From Sphingopyxis sp. (GTDB lineage Bacteria; Pseudomonadota; Alphaproteobacteria; Sphingomonadales; Sphingomonadaceae), in assembly GCA_012035435.1 (NCBI GenBank), contig JAAUPH010000007.1:1-23544 (forward strand): a DNA stretch of 23,544 nt, written 5' to 3'. This document shows positions 1-6,175 of this stretch, piece after piece. A program made the translations under genes and the position numbers. A model generated the notes under the pieces. It was not told where the DNA came from. It saw only the letters and a list, made by a program, of their open reading frames with translations, and made no database searches. Position 1 is the stretch's first letter. Every line of letters starts with the position of its first letter.

Positions 1-105
1 AGCAGCCAGGCCGCGACCATGACGACCACGAAGGCGGTGAGGTGCCAGAGGTAAATGGTCATGATCATGCCGTTGACGAGCACAACCGCACTCCAGATTT
101 TAAGT
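1..105 (-). pseudogene. Acyltransferase-3 family membrane protein, C-terminal fragment (runs off left edge)
   Basis: Read leftward, this stretch encodes a hydrophobic segment containing the tract VNGMIMTIYLWHLTAF followed by VVVMVAAWLL. The YLWHLTA signature inside a transmembrane helix is typical of the later helices of acyltransferase-3 (OafA/NodX-like) membrane proteins, which transfer acyl groups to cell-surface glycans. The frame stays open to about position 193, but the DNA beyond about 105 turns AT-rich and no longer looks coding, so the N-terminal helices appear to be missing. It is probably a 5'-truncated remnant left by a rearrangement. The remaining C-terminus lies outside the window, so size and fate cannot be judged. 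Confidence 0.5.
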
Positions 106-516
106 GGAACGAGACTACCGTAAGTATCTGTAGAATATAACATTATTTTCCGTGGGTCAAGAACTGTGTAAGGTTTTGTGTAAGTTTTCAGTTTCAATCA
201 ATGGAATTTTTTGCGGCGACGACGCAGTAACTCCCCTTCATCTGGGACCGCGTTGAGCGGTCGATGACCGAGCGTGCGTCGGCGCGATATGCCGGGGTCG
301 CGGTGATCGGGGCCGCGCCGTTTATAGCGTCATCCCCGCTCCAGTGAGCGACCGAGCAATCAGTGAGGCCGATCAACGCAGTAATCTATCGTCACGGACG
401 ATCCGGTCGCGATCAATGCTGATTGACGATCGCATGTAAGCCGTCCATCGCGTGAATCGATAGGATTGACAACGGACAGTTGAGATTGGCTTCGCTTCAC
501 AATCTGGTAGCGCAAT
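106..516. other. Gene-free spacer with AT-rich left end
   Basis: No convincing gene was found. Positions 106-195 are AT-rich and look like ordinary spacer or a junction. Positions 196-480 are GC-rich, and a 60-residue leftward frame (194-376) is open there, but it has no recognisable domain and no clear ribosome site. It may be decayed coding DNA. Confidence 0.4.
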
Positions 517-978
517 TTAAATTTTCGGTAGGCGCCGGGCCACAACCGAAGATAAAATAATGGCCGTGTCGGCGGAGGCGTGTAGCTGGAAGCGATCAAT
601 GACTGCCTTTAGCTCAATTGCGTCGCTGACTATGAATTTTGCCAGAAAGCAGTTTTCTCCAGTGATGCGGTCCGCTTCGACGACCTCAGGCGACTCTTGC
701 AGCATCTGCTCGAGCTTGCGTATCTGACCGGGCATAGCGCTCATACGCACAAATGCCGAAGTGCCAAGACCGAAGACTTTGGGATCGATCAAAACAGAAT
801 GACCCCTAATCGCGCCTGCATCTTCCAACTTATGAACGCGCTCGGTCACGCTTGGGCTGGACAAACCGATCTGCTTTGCAAGCTCCTTGAAGGTCATACG
901 ACCATCGGTCGCGAGTGCTGCAATAATTGCGCGATCAATGCTGTCGAGGTGCCGGGTTACGTAACGGCTTCGGTTCAT
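517..978 (-). CDS. Lrp/AsnC family transcriptional regulator
   Basis: A 153-residue protein of normal size for the family. Residues about 12-60 form the AsnC-type winged helix-turn-helix (SIDRAIIAALATDGRMTF, then KELAKQIGLSSPSVTERVHKL). The rest forms the RAM ligand-binding and oligomerisation domain (TGENCFLAKFIV in its middle). Such proteins bind DNA as dimers or octamers and sense amino acids or other small metabolites. The effector cannot be read from the sequence. The ATG at 976-978 follows AGGGGC and a run of A. That ribosome site lies in the arm of a strong hairpin (984-1011), suggesting translational control. A TACY-N5-RGTA dyad lies 155 bases upstream. It has no operon partner, and the genes on both sides are broken or missing. 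Confidence 0.93.
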   Translation of the reverse strand: MNRSRYVTRHLDSIDRAIIAALATDGRMTFKELAKQIGLSSPSVTERVHKLEDAGAIRGHSVLIDPKVFGLGTSAFVRMSAMPGQIRKLEQMLQESPEVVEADRITGENCFLAKFIVSDAIELKAVIDRFQLHASADTAIILSSVVARRLPKI

Positions 979-983
979 TTTTT

Positions 984-1011
984 GCCCCTAGCTGGATGAC
1001 GCCAGCGGGGC
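984..1011 (-). promoter_or_regulatory. Hairpin sequestering the Lrp/AsnC ribosome site
   Basis: On the minus strand GCCCC-GCTGG (1011-1002) can pair with CCAGC-TA-GGGGC (995-984), giving ten GC-rich pairs with a two-base bulge and a six-base loop. The 3' arm contains AGGGG, the only Shine-Dalgarno-like stretch. It sits five to six bases before the ATG at 978, so folding would hide the ribosome site. The pairing is read directly; the regulatory role is inferred. Confidence 0.55.
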
Positions 1012-1133
1012 CTTGAGATTGCGAAGGCAGAACTCCGATTTTGCCTTACTTTTTCAAATTTGGGGAGAAAATCGGTTGGACCAGCGACCTATTGAGCGAT
1101 CAGCATATAATAATCTGGAATATGCTTTGCGAC

Positions 1134-1146
1134 TACCTTGCGGGTA
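1134..1146. promoter_or_regulatory. TACY-N5-RGTA dyad upstream of the Lrp/AsnC gene
   Basis: The sequence TACCTTGCGGGTA is a dyad with TACC/GGTA arms, 155 bases upstream of the regulator's start and about 280 bases upstream of the outer-membrane pseudogene. It matches the pattern shared by seven other intergenic sites in this window. Confidence 0.4.
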
Positions 1147-1267
1147 ACCGCCTACGATCATCGTGACGTAGCGAGCTTCGTTTATCGCTGAATTCAGTCG
1201 ATAAACATCTGTTTAGGATCTCAGAAGACGAACGGGTTCTTCGCCGGATGCAGTGCTCTCGATACGT

Positions 1268-1290
1268 TACCCATAAGGTAGTAGAACTAC
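1268..1290. promoter_or_regulatory. Overlapping operator-like dyads, copy 1
   Basis: TACCCATAAGGTA (1268-1280) fits TACY-N5-RGTA. It overlaps a second inverted repeat, GTAGT-AGA-ACTAC (1278-1290). The TAC/GTA/TAC cores begin at 1268, 1278 and 1288, one helical turn apart. The arrangement is conserved upstream of copy 2, which suggests function. The binding protein is unknown. Confidence 0.5.
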
Positions 1291-1428
1291 ATTTTACTCA
1301 GCGTTACGGCACGCAGCGACGGTTCTTTTGGCTCCGGCTAAAAGGGCATCATTTATCGGCTGTGAATATGCCTACCGGCGGGATGGCGCGTTTCCGGCAC
1401 GATACTGTAAAACTACAAGTTGGAGAAT

Positions 1429-2023
1429 TTGATAAATAGTAGAGCTATCGCGATGGCAATTTTGCCACTCTTGGTCGCAAGGCCAGCGTTTGCGCAAGAC
1501 GATCCGTTCAACGGTGTTTCTGTGACAGTAATCGGCGGGATCGACCACAGTAGCGCGGACGTCGTCGCAGAGACAGGTGCACTATATGCGGCGCAATTGA
1601 GCTTTTGACGTGCGATCGAATAATCTCGTTTTTGGCTTGAAGGGCGAACTGGGCGACGCTACAACAGAGGCCTGTTTTGCGAGTTCGGGCGTTTGCATTA
1701 AGGCCAGTCGCGACCTGTACATTGGCGGCCGGTTTGGATTTGCGGTAACCAACGACACATTGTTGTTCGCTAAGGGTGGCTATTCCAATGACCGCCAGAC
1801 CTTTAGCTGTCAAGTGACTGTCCCAGTGCAACCAGAAGCACCAACAAGTGCGACGAATGACGATTGACGATTGACGAATGACGATTGACGAATGACGTGT
1901 CGGCGCTGGGATAGAGCAAGCTATCGGCGACCGCCTCCACTTGAAGGTCAATATCGCTATTCAGATTATCAAGGAGGCGCCAAGCGACACCAAGGTGTTA
2001 TCGGGTTAGGGATGCGGTTCTAA
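1429..2023 (+). pseudogene. Outer-membrane beta-barrel (porin family) pseudogene
   Basis: This is the degenerate paralogue of the intact gene at 3474-4040. The start codon that is ATG in the intact copy is ATA here (1432-1434), although the TTG just before it could still initiate. The signal peptide and first strands read normally until a one-base insertion near 1602-1606 shifts the frame and meets a stop at 1606-1608. The frame resumes from about 1610 and runs to 1867. There six tandem heptamers (1852-1893) introduce more length and stops. The remaining strands reach a TAA at 2021-2023, aligned with the end of the intact gene, with one more indel near 1948. No functional barrel can be made. 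Sequencing error is unlikely, given several independent lesions. Confidence 0.85.
1852..1893 (+). repeat. Six tandem heptamers GACGAWT inside the pseudogene
   Basis: Six units, reading GACGAAT or GACGATT, are followed by an imperfect seventh (GACGTGT, 1894-1900). The intact paralogue has no such array at the aligned place, so it expanded after duplication, probably by replication slippage. It brings in-frame TGA codons. Confidence 0.9.
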
Positions 2024-2032
2024 ACCTGCGCG

Positions 2033-2079
2033 ACGCGGTAACGGAGACGACATGAGCAACATGTCGAGTGGAGCCGCGT
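2033..2079 (+). terminator. Two-tier hairpin downstream of the broken outer-membrane gene
   Basis: The outer stem is ACGCGG (2033-2038) with CCGCGT (2074-2079). The inner stem is CGACATG (2048-2054) with CATGTCG (2060-2066). No U-tract follows, so it may stabilise the RNA 3' end rather than act as a simple terminator. The same fold exists after the intact copy with a compensatory base pair. Confidence 0.45.
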
Positions 2080-2249
2080 GACGCAGATATATCGGTCCGT
2101 AAGAAGATCGATGCAACCTACCGCAGTCGATACCGACGGCTTTGCACAAATGGACAGCAATATCACTAGTTTCTAATTACAATTTCAGCGGACTGTTAGC
2201 TGTTAGGCAAGCTACCCGCGTCGGTTTAGAATACTTCCAATACCTTGCA

Positions 2250-3140
2250 TCAGTCAGCGAAGAAGCTTTTAACTTCAGCATGGAACCACGGTCCATTGTC
2301 CCACATGACGAAATGCGCGGCGTTGGGTGCGCGGCGCAGTGTCGCGCCCTTTAGATTGGCGTAGGCCGCTTGCATGTAGGCATCTAGCTTCGCGTCGGCT
2401 ATCGGCGCGTTCGTCGGCGTCACATAGATGATCGATGACTTTGCACTAATGTTTGTCAGTTCGGGACGCAAGTCGGTGACGATCAGTTCGGCATAGGCGC
2501 GCGACGCGACATCGCGGTCGGACTTGTTCGCATCTTCGAGTGCGACGGGGCGCATTGATTCGGTTCGGACGTAGGCCGCGATTGTCGCTTCGAGCTCCTT
2601 CGCATGAGCCTCAGCGGGCGCATTCAACATACTCGTGCGCATCGATTCGGCGATAGGTTTCAGCGTCTCAGGGGTCGCACCCGGCCCGCCGAACATCGCG
2701 CCCAAAAAAGGCATCATATCGACGACCATCAATTTCGACACTGTATCAGGATGGCGCGCGGCCAGCATCATCCCAATCGTTCCGCCCATCGAATGGCCAA
2801 TCACATCGACCGTACCCAGCTTCCGTTCGACGATATAGCGCGCAATTTCTTCGGCGACGGGTGCGGACACGTCGCCCTCACTGTTGCCATCCTTGGGCAG
2901 GCCAGCGAAACCCCTGATATGGACTTGGTGATATCGATAGCCCGGCACGGCATCGATCATCTCGCGCCAGACGCGCGGTGACGAGGACAGGCCGGGGATA
3001 AGGATCACATCTTTGCCACTTCCTATGGCCTTGATGGACACACGGGACGACAAATAGTCCTCGGCTGCGTCGACAGCAGGCGCCAATGCGACTGCAAGAA
3101 AAGCAGAGACACCGGTCATTACCACGCGGCGGCTAATCAT
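2250..3140 (-). CDS. Exported alpha/beta hydrolase
   Basis: The 296-residue protein begins with an export signal (MISRRVVMTGVSAFLAVALA) cleaved near residue 25; the arginine pair hints at Tat export. The hydrolase fold follows. An oxyanion-region LIPGLSSSPRVW lies at about 47-58, the nucleophile elbow GHSMGG at 115-120 with Ser117, and the catalytic histidine in NAAHFVMW at His276. The family includes esterases and peptidases; the substrate is unknown. The frame is open to 3257, but the start at 3140 places the signal peptide at the N-terminus, so it is preferred. The gene lies between the two copies of the outer-membrane segment and is divergent from the intact copy. A near-match to the recurrent dyad (3213-3225) lies 72 bases upstream. 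Confidence 0.88.
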   Translation of the reverse strand: MISRRVVMTGVSAFLAVALAPAVDAAEDYLSSRVSIKAIGSGKDVILIPGLSSSPRVWREMIDAVPGYRYHQVHIRGFAGLPKDGNSEGDVSAPVAEEIARYIVERKLGTVDVIGHSMGGTIGMMLAARHPDTVSKLMVVDMMPFLGAMFGGPGATPETLKPIAESMRTSMLNAPAEAHAKELEATIAAYVRTESMRPVALEDANKSDRDVASRAYAELIVTDLRPELTNISAKSSIIYVTPTNAPIADAKLDAYMQAAYANLKGATLRRAPNAAHFVMWDNGPWFHAEVKSFFAD

Positions 3141-3212
3141 TTGGCTCTGCCCTTTTGCGAATAATGAAATCAGATTCGCAACGAAGTACGGATCGGAGCC
3201 AATTACCGCTAC

Positions 3213-3225
3213 TACCTTCGAGGTT
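3213..3225. promoter_or_regulatory. Near-match to the TACY-N5-RGTA dyad upstream of the hydrolase
   Basis: TACCTTCGAGGTT differs from the pattern only in the last base. It lies 72 bases before the hydrolase start, where an operator would be expected. It is listed as weaker than the exact matches. Confidence 0.3.
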
Positions 3226-3308
3226 ATCCCTGAACACAAACGATAGAAGTCACGCAAGCCAAGGGCAGAAAATGGGCTCCCTCTACATATGCGGTGCTAT
3301 CGACGCGT

Positions 3309-3331
3309 TACTCATAAGGTAGTCGAACTAC
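3309..3331. promoter_or_regulatory. Overlapping operator-like dyads, copy 2
   Basis: TACTCATAAGGTA (3309-3321) overlaps GTAGT-CGA-ACTAC (3319-3331), the same arrangement as in copy 1. Both dyads keep their symmetry although the surrounding bases have diverged. They sit about 150 bases upstream of the outer-membrane gene start and 169 bases from the divergent hydrolase start. Confidence 0.5.
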
Positions 3332-3473
3332 ATTTTTCTCGTCGTTACAGCCCTTACCGACGGTCCTTTTCGCCACGGTTAATGGGGCGTCGTCTATCGG
3401 CTGTGAATGTTTGCCGGGGCAATCCAGCACGTTCGCGATCCGGTATTGTAAAATAATATGTTTGGAGAATCTG

Positions 3474-4040
3474 ATGAATAGTAGAGCAATCGCTTTGGCT
3501 CTCATGCCATTCGCTTTAACTTCGCAGCCGGTTTTGGCACAAGACGACCCTTTCGAGGGCGCTTCTGCGACCGTAATTGGCGGGATCGACCGTGCCAGCG
3601 CGGGCGGTGTGTCTGAAACAGGCGCAGTTTATGCGGCGCAATTGGGCTTCGACATACGTTCGAATAATCTCGTTTACGGCTTGGAAGGCGAACTGGGCGA
3701 CGCTACGACTAAAGCCTGTTTTGCGACTTCGGGCGTTTGCATCAAAGCCAGCCGCGATCTTTACATTGGCGGTCGGCTTGGCGTCGCGATTGCCGACAAC
3801 ACGTTGTTATATGCCAAGGGCGGCTATTCCAACGCCCGCCAGACTTTCAGCTATCAAGTCACGGTCCCGGTGCAGCCAGGCGTGCCAACAAGCGCTAAAA
3901 GCGATGGATGGCGTGTTGGCGCGGGGATCGAGCAAACTATCAGTGAACGGTTCCTCGTGAAGGCGGAATATCGTTATTCGGATTATGAGGGTGGCTTCAA
4001 ACGGCACCAGGGTGTTGTCGGGCTAGGTATTCGTTTCTGA
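3474..4040 (+). CDS. Small outer-membrane beta-barrel protein (porin family, Omp25/31-like)
   Basis: A 188-residue protein. Residues 1-22 are a signal peptide ending in VLA before QDDPF. The mature part alternates polar and hydrophobic residues with glycine/aromatic turns (YGLEGELGDATTKACF, LYAKGGYSNARQTFS, YRYSDYEGG) and ends in VVGLGIRF. The terminal phenylalanine is the usual signal for outer-membrane barrel assembly. Two cysteines (ACFATSGVC) could form a loop disulphide. The ATG at 3474 has GGAG eight bases upstream; the longer frame from 3411 would bury the signal peptide. It probably acts as an eight-stranded surface barrel; ligand and role are unknown. It is the intact member of a duplicated pair. 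Confidence 0.88.
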   Translation: MNSRAIALALMPFALTSQPVLAQDDPFEGASATVIGGIDRASAGGVSETGAVYAAQLGFDIRSNNLVYGLEGELGDATTKACFATSGVCIKASRDLYIGGRLGVAIADNTLLYAKGGYSNARQTFSYQVTVPVQPGVPTSAKSDGWRVGAGIEQTISERFLVKAEYRYSDYEGGFKRHQGVVGLGIRF

Positions 4041-4050
4041 TCTTGTGTAA

Positions 4051-4089
4051 CGCGGCAACGGGGACGGCAACATGCCGAGTGGAGCCGCG
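4051..4089 (+). terminator. Two-tier hairpin downstream of the intact outer-membrane gene
   Basis: The outer stem is CGCGGC (4051-4056) with GCCGCG (4084-4089). The inner stem is CGGCA (4065-4069) with TGCCG (4073-4077). Compared with copy 1, an A-T pair of the inner stem has become G-C, a compensatory change that supports selection on the folded RNA or DNA. Confidence 0.45.
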
Positions 4090-4118
4090 CAACGCACAAA
4101 TATCGTCTTGCGTTTGCA

Positions 4119-4574
4119 TTAAGACTGACGGCCCGTCTCGAACATAAGATTGCGCTGCGTTTCGTGCCGCTTCAATAAATCAGCCAAGAACTGGGCAACT
4201 TGAGCATCGGGGGCATCCACGGCAATCAAATTTGTCGATGACCGCTCTATCGAGCCGCCTAGCGCTTCCAACTCGGCCACAACATTCTGCTGCGGATGGG
4301 ATGACTCACCGAACCAGACCCGGAATACAAATCGACCGGACGGTTTCGTGACTTTAGTGATACAGAGTTCGTCGTCTGTTTCGACGACATCTCCAAGCGC
4401 CATGTCATACACAAAAAATGGTATGCAGCAGAGTTCAAACTGCCGGGCAGAGATATGCCGCGCCCATAGCTGTTCGATTCGATCATATTCCGGAATGTTG
4501 GCTACAATGATAAAGTCCGAACGATCGCGCCAGAATGGTTCCGGATGCGTGCTGATTTTGTCGAGTTCGGTCAT
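4119..4574 (-). CDS. DUF4265 domain-containing protein
   Basis: Read from the ATG at 4574 this gives 151 residues. The conserved block begins FWRDRSDFII and continues with EQLWARHISARQFELCCIPF, ALGDVVETD, and SGRFVFRVWFGES. This is the DUF4265 pattern as I know it; the biochemical function is not established. The frame is open to 4631, but that start would overlap the upstream gene by 44 bases, and the family block begins only at residue 33 of the long form. With 4574 the gap to the upstream gene is 13 bases, suggesting an operon. No signal peptide or membrane helix is visible, so it is probably cytoplasmic. Such proteins are often encoded beside toxins or small partners, so an immunity-type role is possible but unproven. 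Confidence 0.75.
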   Translation of the reverse strand: MTELDKISTHPEPFWRDRSDFIIVANIPEYDRIEQLWARHISARQFELCCIPFFVYDMALGDVVETDDELCITKVTKPSGRFVFRVWFGESSHPQQNVVAELEALGGSIERSSTNLIAVDAPDAQVAQFLADLLKRHETQRNLMFETGRQS

Positions 4575-4587
4575 AGGGACTTGCGTT

Positions 4588-4974
4588 TCATGGCCCGACA
4601 CCGACAACGATTTTGTCAGGTTCACGGTCATCGTTAACCCAAACCTTTATTGCCGACACTTCATGGGGGACGGGCTGCTCAAGCAGCAATTGACCATGGA
4701 CCGTGGACACAACAACCCGTCGTTGCGGTGTTTCCAGCGTTCCAGCGAAAACCGGCAGGTCGGTCCGATTTGCGTGAACCAAAGACAATAGCGTCAACTC
4801 GGTCGGGCCATCGATCTCGCACAAGCAACCCACAACCACACACGATTTTGTGGCTGAGACCAGCGCGCCGTCCATGGATTTAGGCACGTCGCCGCCATCG
4901 ACATCGGATATGAGGATCAATGAATTGGGCGGCGCAATCTTTGTAGTTTGCGTTGCCAAGGGGCGCAGCCTCAA
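4588..4974 (-). CDS. Unrecognised small protein paired with the DUF4265 gene
   Basis: A 128-residue frame just upstream of the DUF4265 gene and likely co-transcribed with it. The middle and end look like a small beta-rich fold: LILISDVDGGDVPKS, SCVVVGCLCEIDGPTEL, then IKVWVNDDREPDKIVVGV. I do not recognise the family. The first possible start is a TTG at 4974, directly after an in-frame stop. No clear Shine-Dalgarno sequence precedes it, so either the start is weak or the N-terminus has been altered. No export signal or membrane helix is visible. Pairing with DUF4265 suggests a two-gene unit of toxin/immunity or sensor type, which is inference only. Confidence 0.55.
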   Translation of the reverse strand: MRLRPLATQTTKIAPPNSLILISDVDGGDVPKSMDGALVSATKSCVVVGCLCEIDGPTELTLLSLVHANRTDLPVFAGTLETPQRRVVVSTVHGQLLLEQPVPHEVSAIKVWVNDDREPDKIVVGVGP

Positions 4975-5080
4975 AGTTTATGGTTTCGATACCTTAGGCA
5001 AACTGACATTTGTGGATTTGGGGAGAGCCTTACCTTCTATGTACTGGTCAATCTTCACCTATCCCCTGTAGTGGTGCAAC

Positions 5081-5093
5081 TACCGGTAAGGTA
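5081..5093. promoter_or_regulatory. TACY-N5-RGTA dyad in the divergent spacer before the beta-helix lipoprotein
   Basis: TACCGGTAAGGTA lies 74 bases upstream of the lipoprotein start and 106 bases from the leftward small-protein gene, so it could control either or both. It shares the AAGGTA half with the two outer-membrane sites and with 16314-16326. Confidence 0.45.
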
Positions 5094-5111
5094 AAAGTCC
5101 GACCGTTCACC

Positions 5112-5121
5112 GGTAGCTACC
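5112..5121. promoter_or_regulatory. Perfect 10-base palindrome GGTAGCTACC
   Basis: A second symmetric element, 46 bases upstream of the lipoprotein start and about 20 bases downstream of the dyad. It combines the same GGTA and TACC halves in inverted order, so it could be an extra half-site pair for the same protein. Confidence 0.35.
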
Positions 5122-5167
5122 TGTCAGATAATCGCACACGGTCAAAATTGCGGCTAAGCGCAACAAT

Positions 5168-6103
5168 ATGCGCGATATTTTATACACATTTACTGCGGTC
5201 ATGTTGGTAAGCGGAGGCCTTAGCGGCTGTGGTGGCGAGGGCAACGGCACTCCGCCGCCCCCGGTGCAGGTTCCGCAACTGCCTCCTACACCCCCTCCGC
5301 CGCCGCCCCCACCGCCTCCTCCTCCACCTCCCACGGGTCTCGAAAGGCCGAGCGCCGCGAACACCGGTGTCCGAGCTGGAACGGTCCTAGGTGCCTGGAC
5401 TGGCCCGGAACATGACGGACGGTCGAACCTCGTCATCGACGGCTTCGAACTGCCGCGCGGATCGCAAGGCTACTACACATTTGCGGGCAACAACGTCACC
5501 TTGCGGAACTGCCGCATTCGTGCGGGGGTGCTCTTTTCGGGGGACAATATCCGTATTGAGCGCTGCGAGGTCATTGGCGGCGTCTCGCTCTCGGGAGTCG
5601 ATACAGCGGTTATCGAATACAACAATATCCATGATATCAACGACGATGGCATTCATCTGACGTCCGACAGCGGTCAGGTTCGTCAAGTGCGCATCGCGCA
5701 CAACTTCGTTCATAGTTTCGTGTATCCAGCCAGCATCGCCTGTACCGATCCTCATTCGGACGGGATCCAGGTGCGCGGCGTTGACGGGCTGACCCTCTTC
5801 AACAATGTGTTCGACATGGGGCCGTGGCAATCGATCTGCAACGGACGCTATAACCCGCTCAGCGCCGCCATTTTCCTGCAAGATGCAAATGGCGGCAATC
5901 GCAATATCACGGTGGATCGCAATTATCTCAATGGCTCAGCCATCGTTGCGCGGATTGGCCCCGGACCGAATACGCGATTTACGAACAACCGGTTTGGACG
6001 GGACGAACGCTACGGTCTCGTTGAAAACCTTTCGCGTCCCGGCGATTTGGTCGATAAATCGGGCAACGTCCGTGACGACACCGGCGAGCCCGTGAACTTC
6101 TAG
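5168..6103 (+). CDS. Proline-tethered lipoprotein with right-handed beta-helix domain
   Basis: The 311-residue protein starts with a lipoprotein signal (lipobox LSGC, Cys21), so it is probably lipid-anchored. Residues 29-55 are proline-rich and include 14 consecutive prolines (42-55), a stiff tether or wall-spanning spacer. From about residue 88 a series of short beta rungs follows (NLVIDGFEL, NVTLRNCRI, NIRIERCEV, VEYNNIHDI-type turns, VRIAHNFVHSF, LTLFNNVFDMG, ITVDRNYLNG). This is the parallel beta-helix repeat pattern of pectate-lyase-like and carbohydrate-binding proteins. DDGIHL and HSDGIQV provide acidic residues that could bind metal or sugar. The substrate is unknown. Shine-Dalgarno is weak. 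An inverted repeat overlaps the stop codon. Confidence 0.85.
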   Translation: MRDILYTFTAVMLVSGGLSGCGGEGNGTPPPPVQVPQLPPTPPPPPPPPPPPPPPTGLERPSAANTGVRAGTVLGAWTGPEHDGRSNLVIDGFELPRGSQGYYTFAGNNVTLRNCRIRAGVLFSGDNIRIERCEVIGGVSLSGVDTAVIEYNNIHDINDDGIHLTSDSGQVRQVRIAHNFVHSFVYPASIACTDPHSDGIQVRGVDGLTLFNNVFDMGPWQSICNGRYNPLSAAIFLQDANGGNRNITVDRNYLNGSAIVARIGPGPNTRFTNNRFGRDERYGLVENLSRPGDLVDKSGNVRDDTGEPVNF

Positions 6104-6146
6104 CCGCGCTTACCAAAAAACTGGCAGACATCTACAGAGCGCGGCT
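6102..6146. terminator. Inverted repeat between convergent genes
   Basis: AGCCGCGCT (6102-6110) is the exact complement of AGCGCGGCT (6138-6146), with a 27-base loop. It begins in the stop codon of the beta-helix gene and ends 29 bases from the stop of the convergent hydrolase gene. A bidirectional terminator is plausible, but there is no U-tract on either side. Confidence 0.35.
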
Positions 6147-6175
6147 GCTCGCTATCAGATTAAAAGCTGACTGCG

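Larger units (their letters stand above)
1248..2094 (+). repeat. Direct repeat copy 1 (outer-membrane gene with its promoter region)
   Basis: This segment aligns along its whole length with 3289-4105: the upstream region with an operator-like dyad, the gene, and a downstream hairpin. The copies diverge at many third positions and carry small indels, so this is an old duplication. Copy 1 holds the broken gene. About 1.2 kb carrying a hydrolase gene separates the copies. Confidence 0.85.
3289..4105 (+). repeat. Direct repeat copy 2 (outer-membrane gene with its promoter region)
   Basis: Partner of 1248-2094. The similarity starts well upstream of the gene (ATGCGGTGCTATCGACGC here against ATGCAGTGCTCTCGATAC) and ends after the 3' hairpin. 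This copy keeps an open gene. Confidence 0.85.

Noticed and set aside
194..376. A 60-residue leftward frame in the left spacer
   Set aside because: It ends SQMKGSYCVVAAKNSID and looks faintly coding, but there is no start signal, domain or homologue I can name.
1852..1900. Possible CRISPR-like or iteron array from the tandem heptamers
   Set aside because: Units are directly abutting without spacers and lie inside a pseudogene, so this is a simple tandem expansion.
2604..2981. A 125-residue rightward frame
   Set aside because: It is antisense to the exported hydrolase gene at 2250-3140, with a histidine-rich shadow composition.
5387..5881. A 164-residue leftward frame
   Set aside because: It is antisense to the beta-helix lipoprotein gene and shows no recognisable domain or ribosome site.
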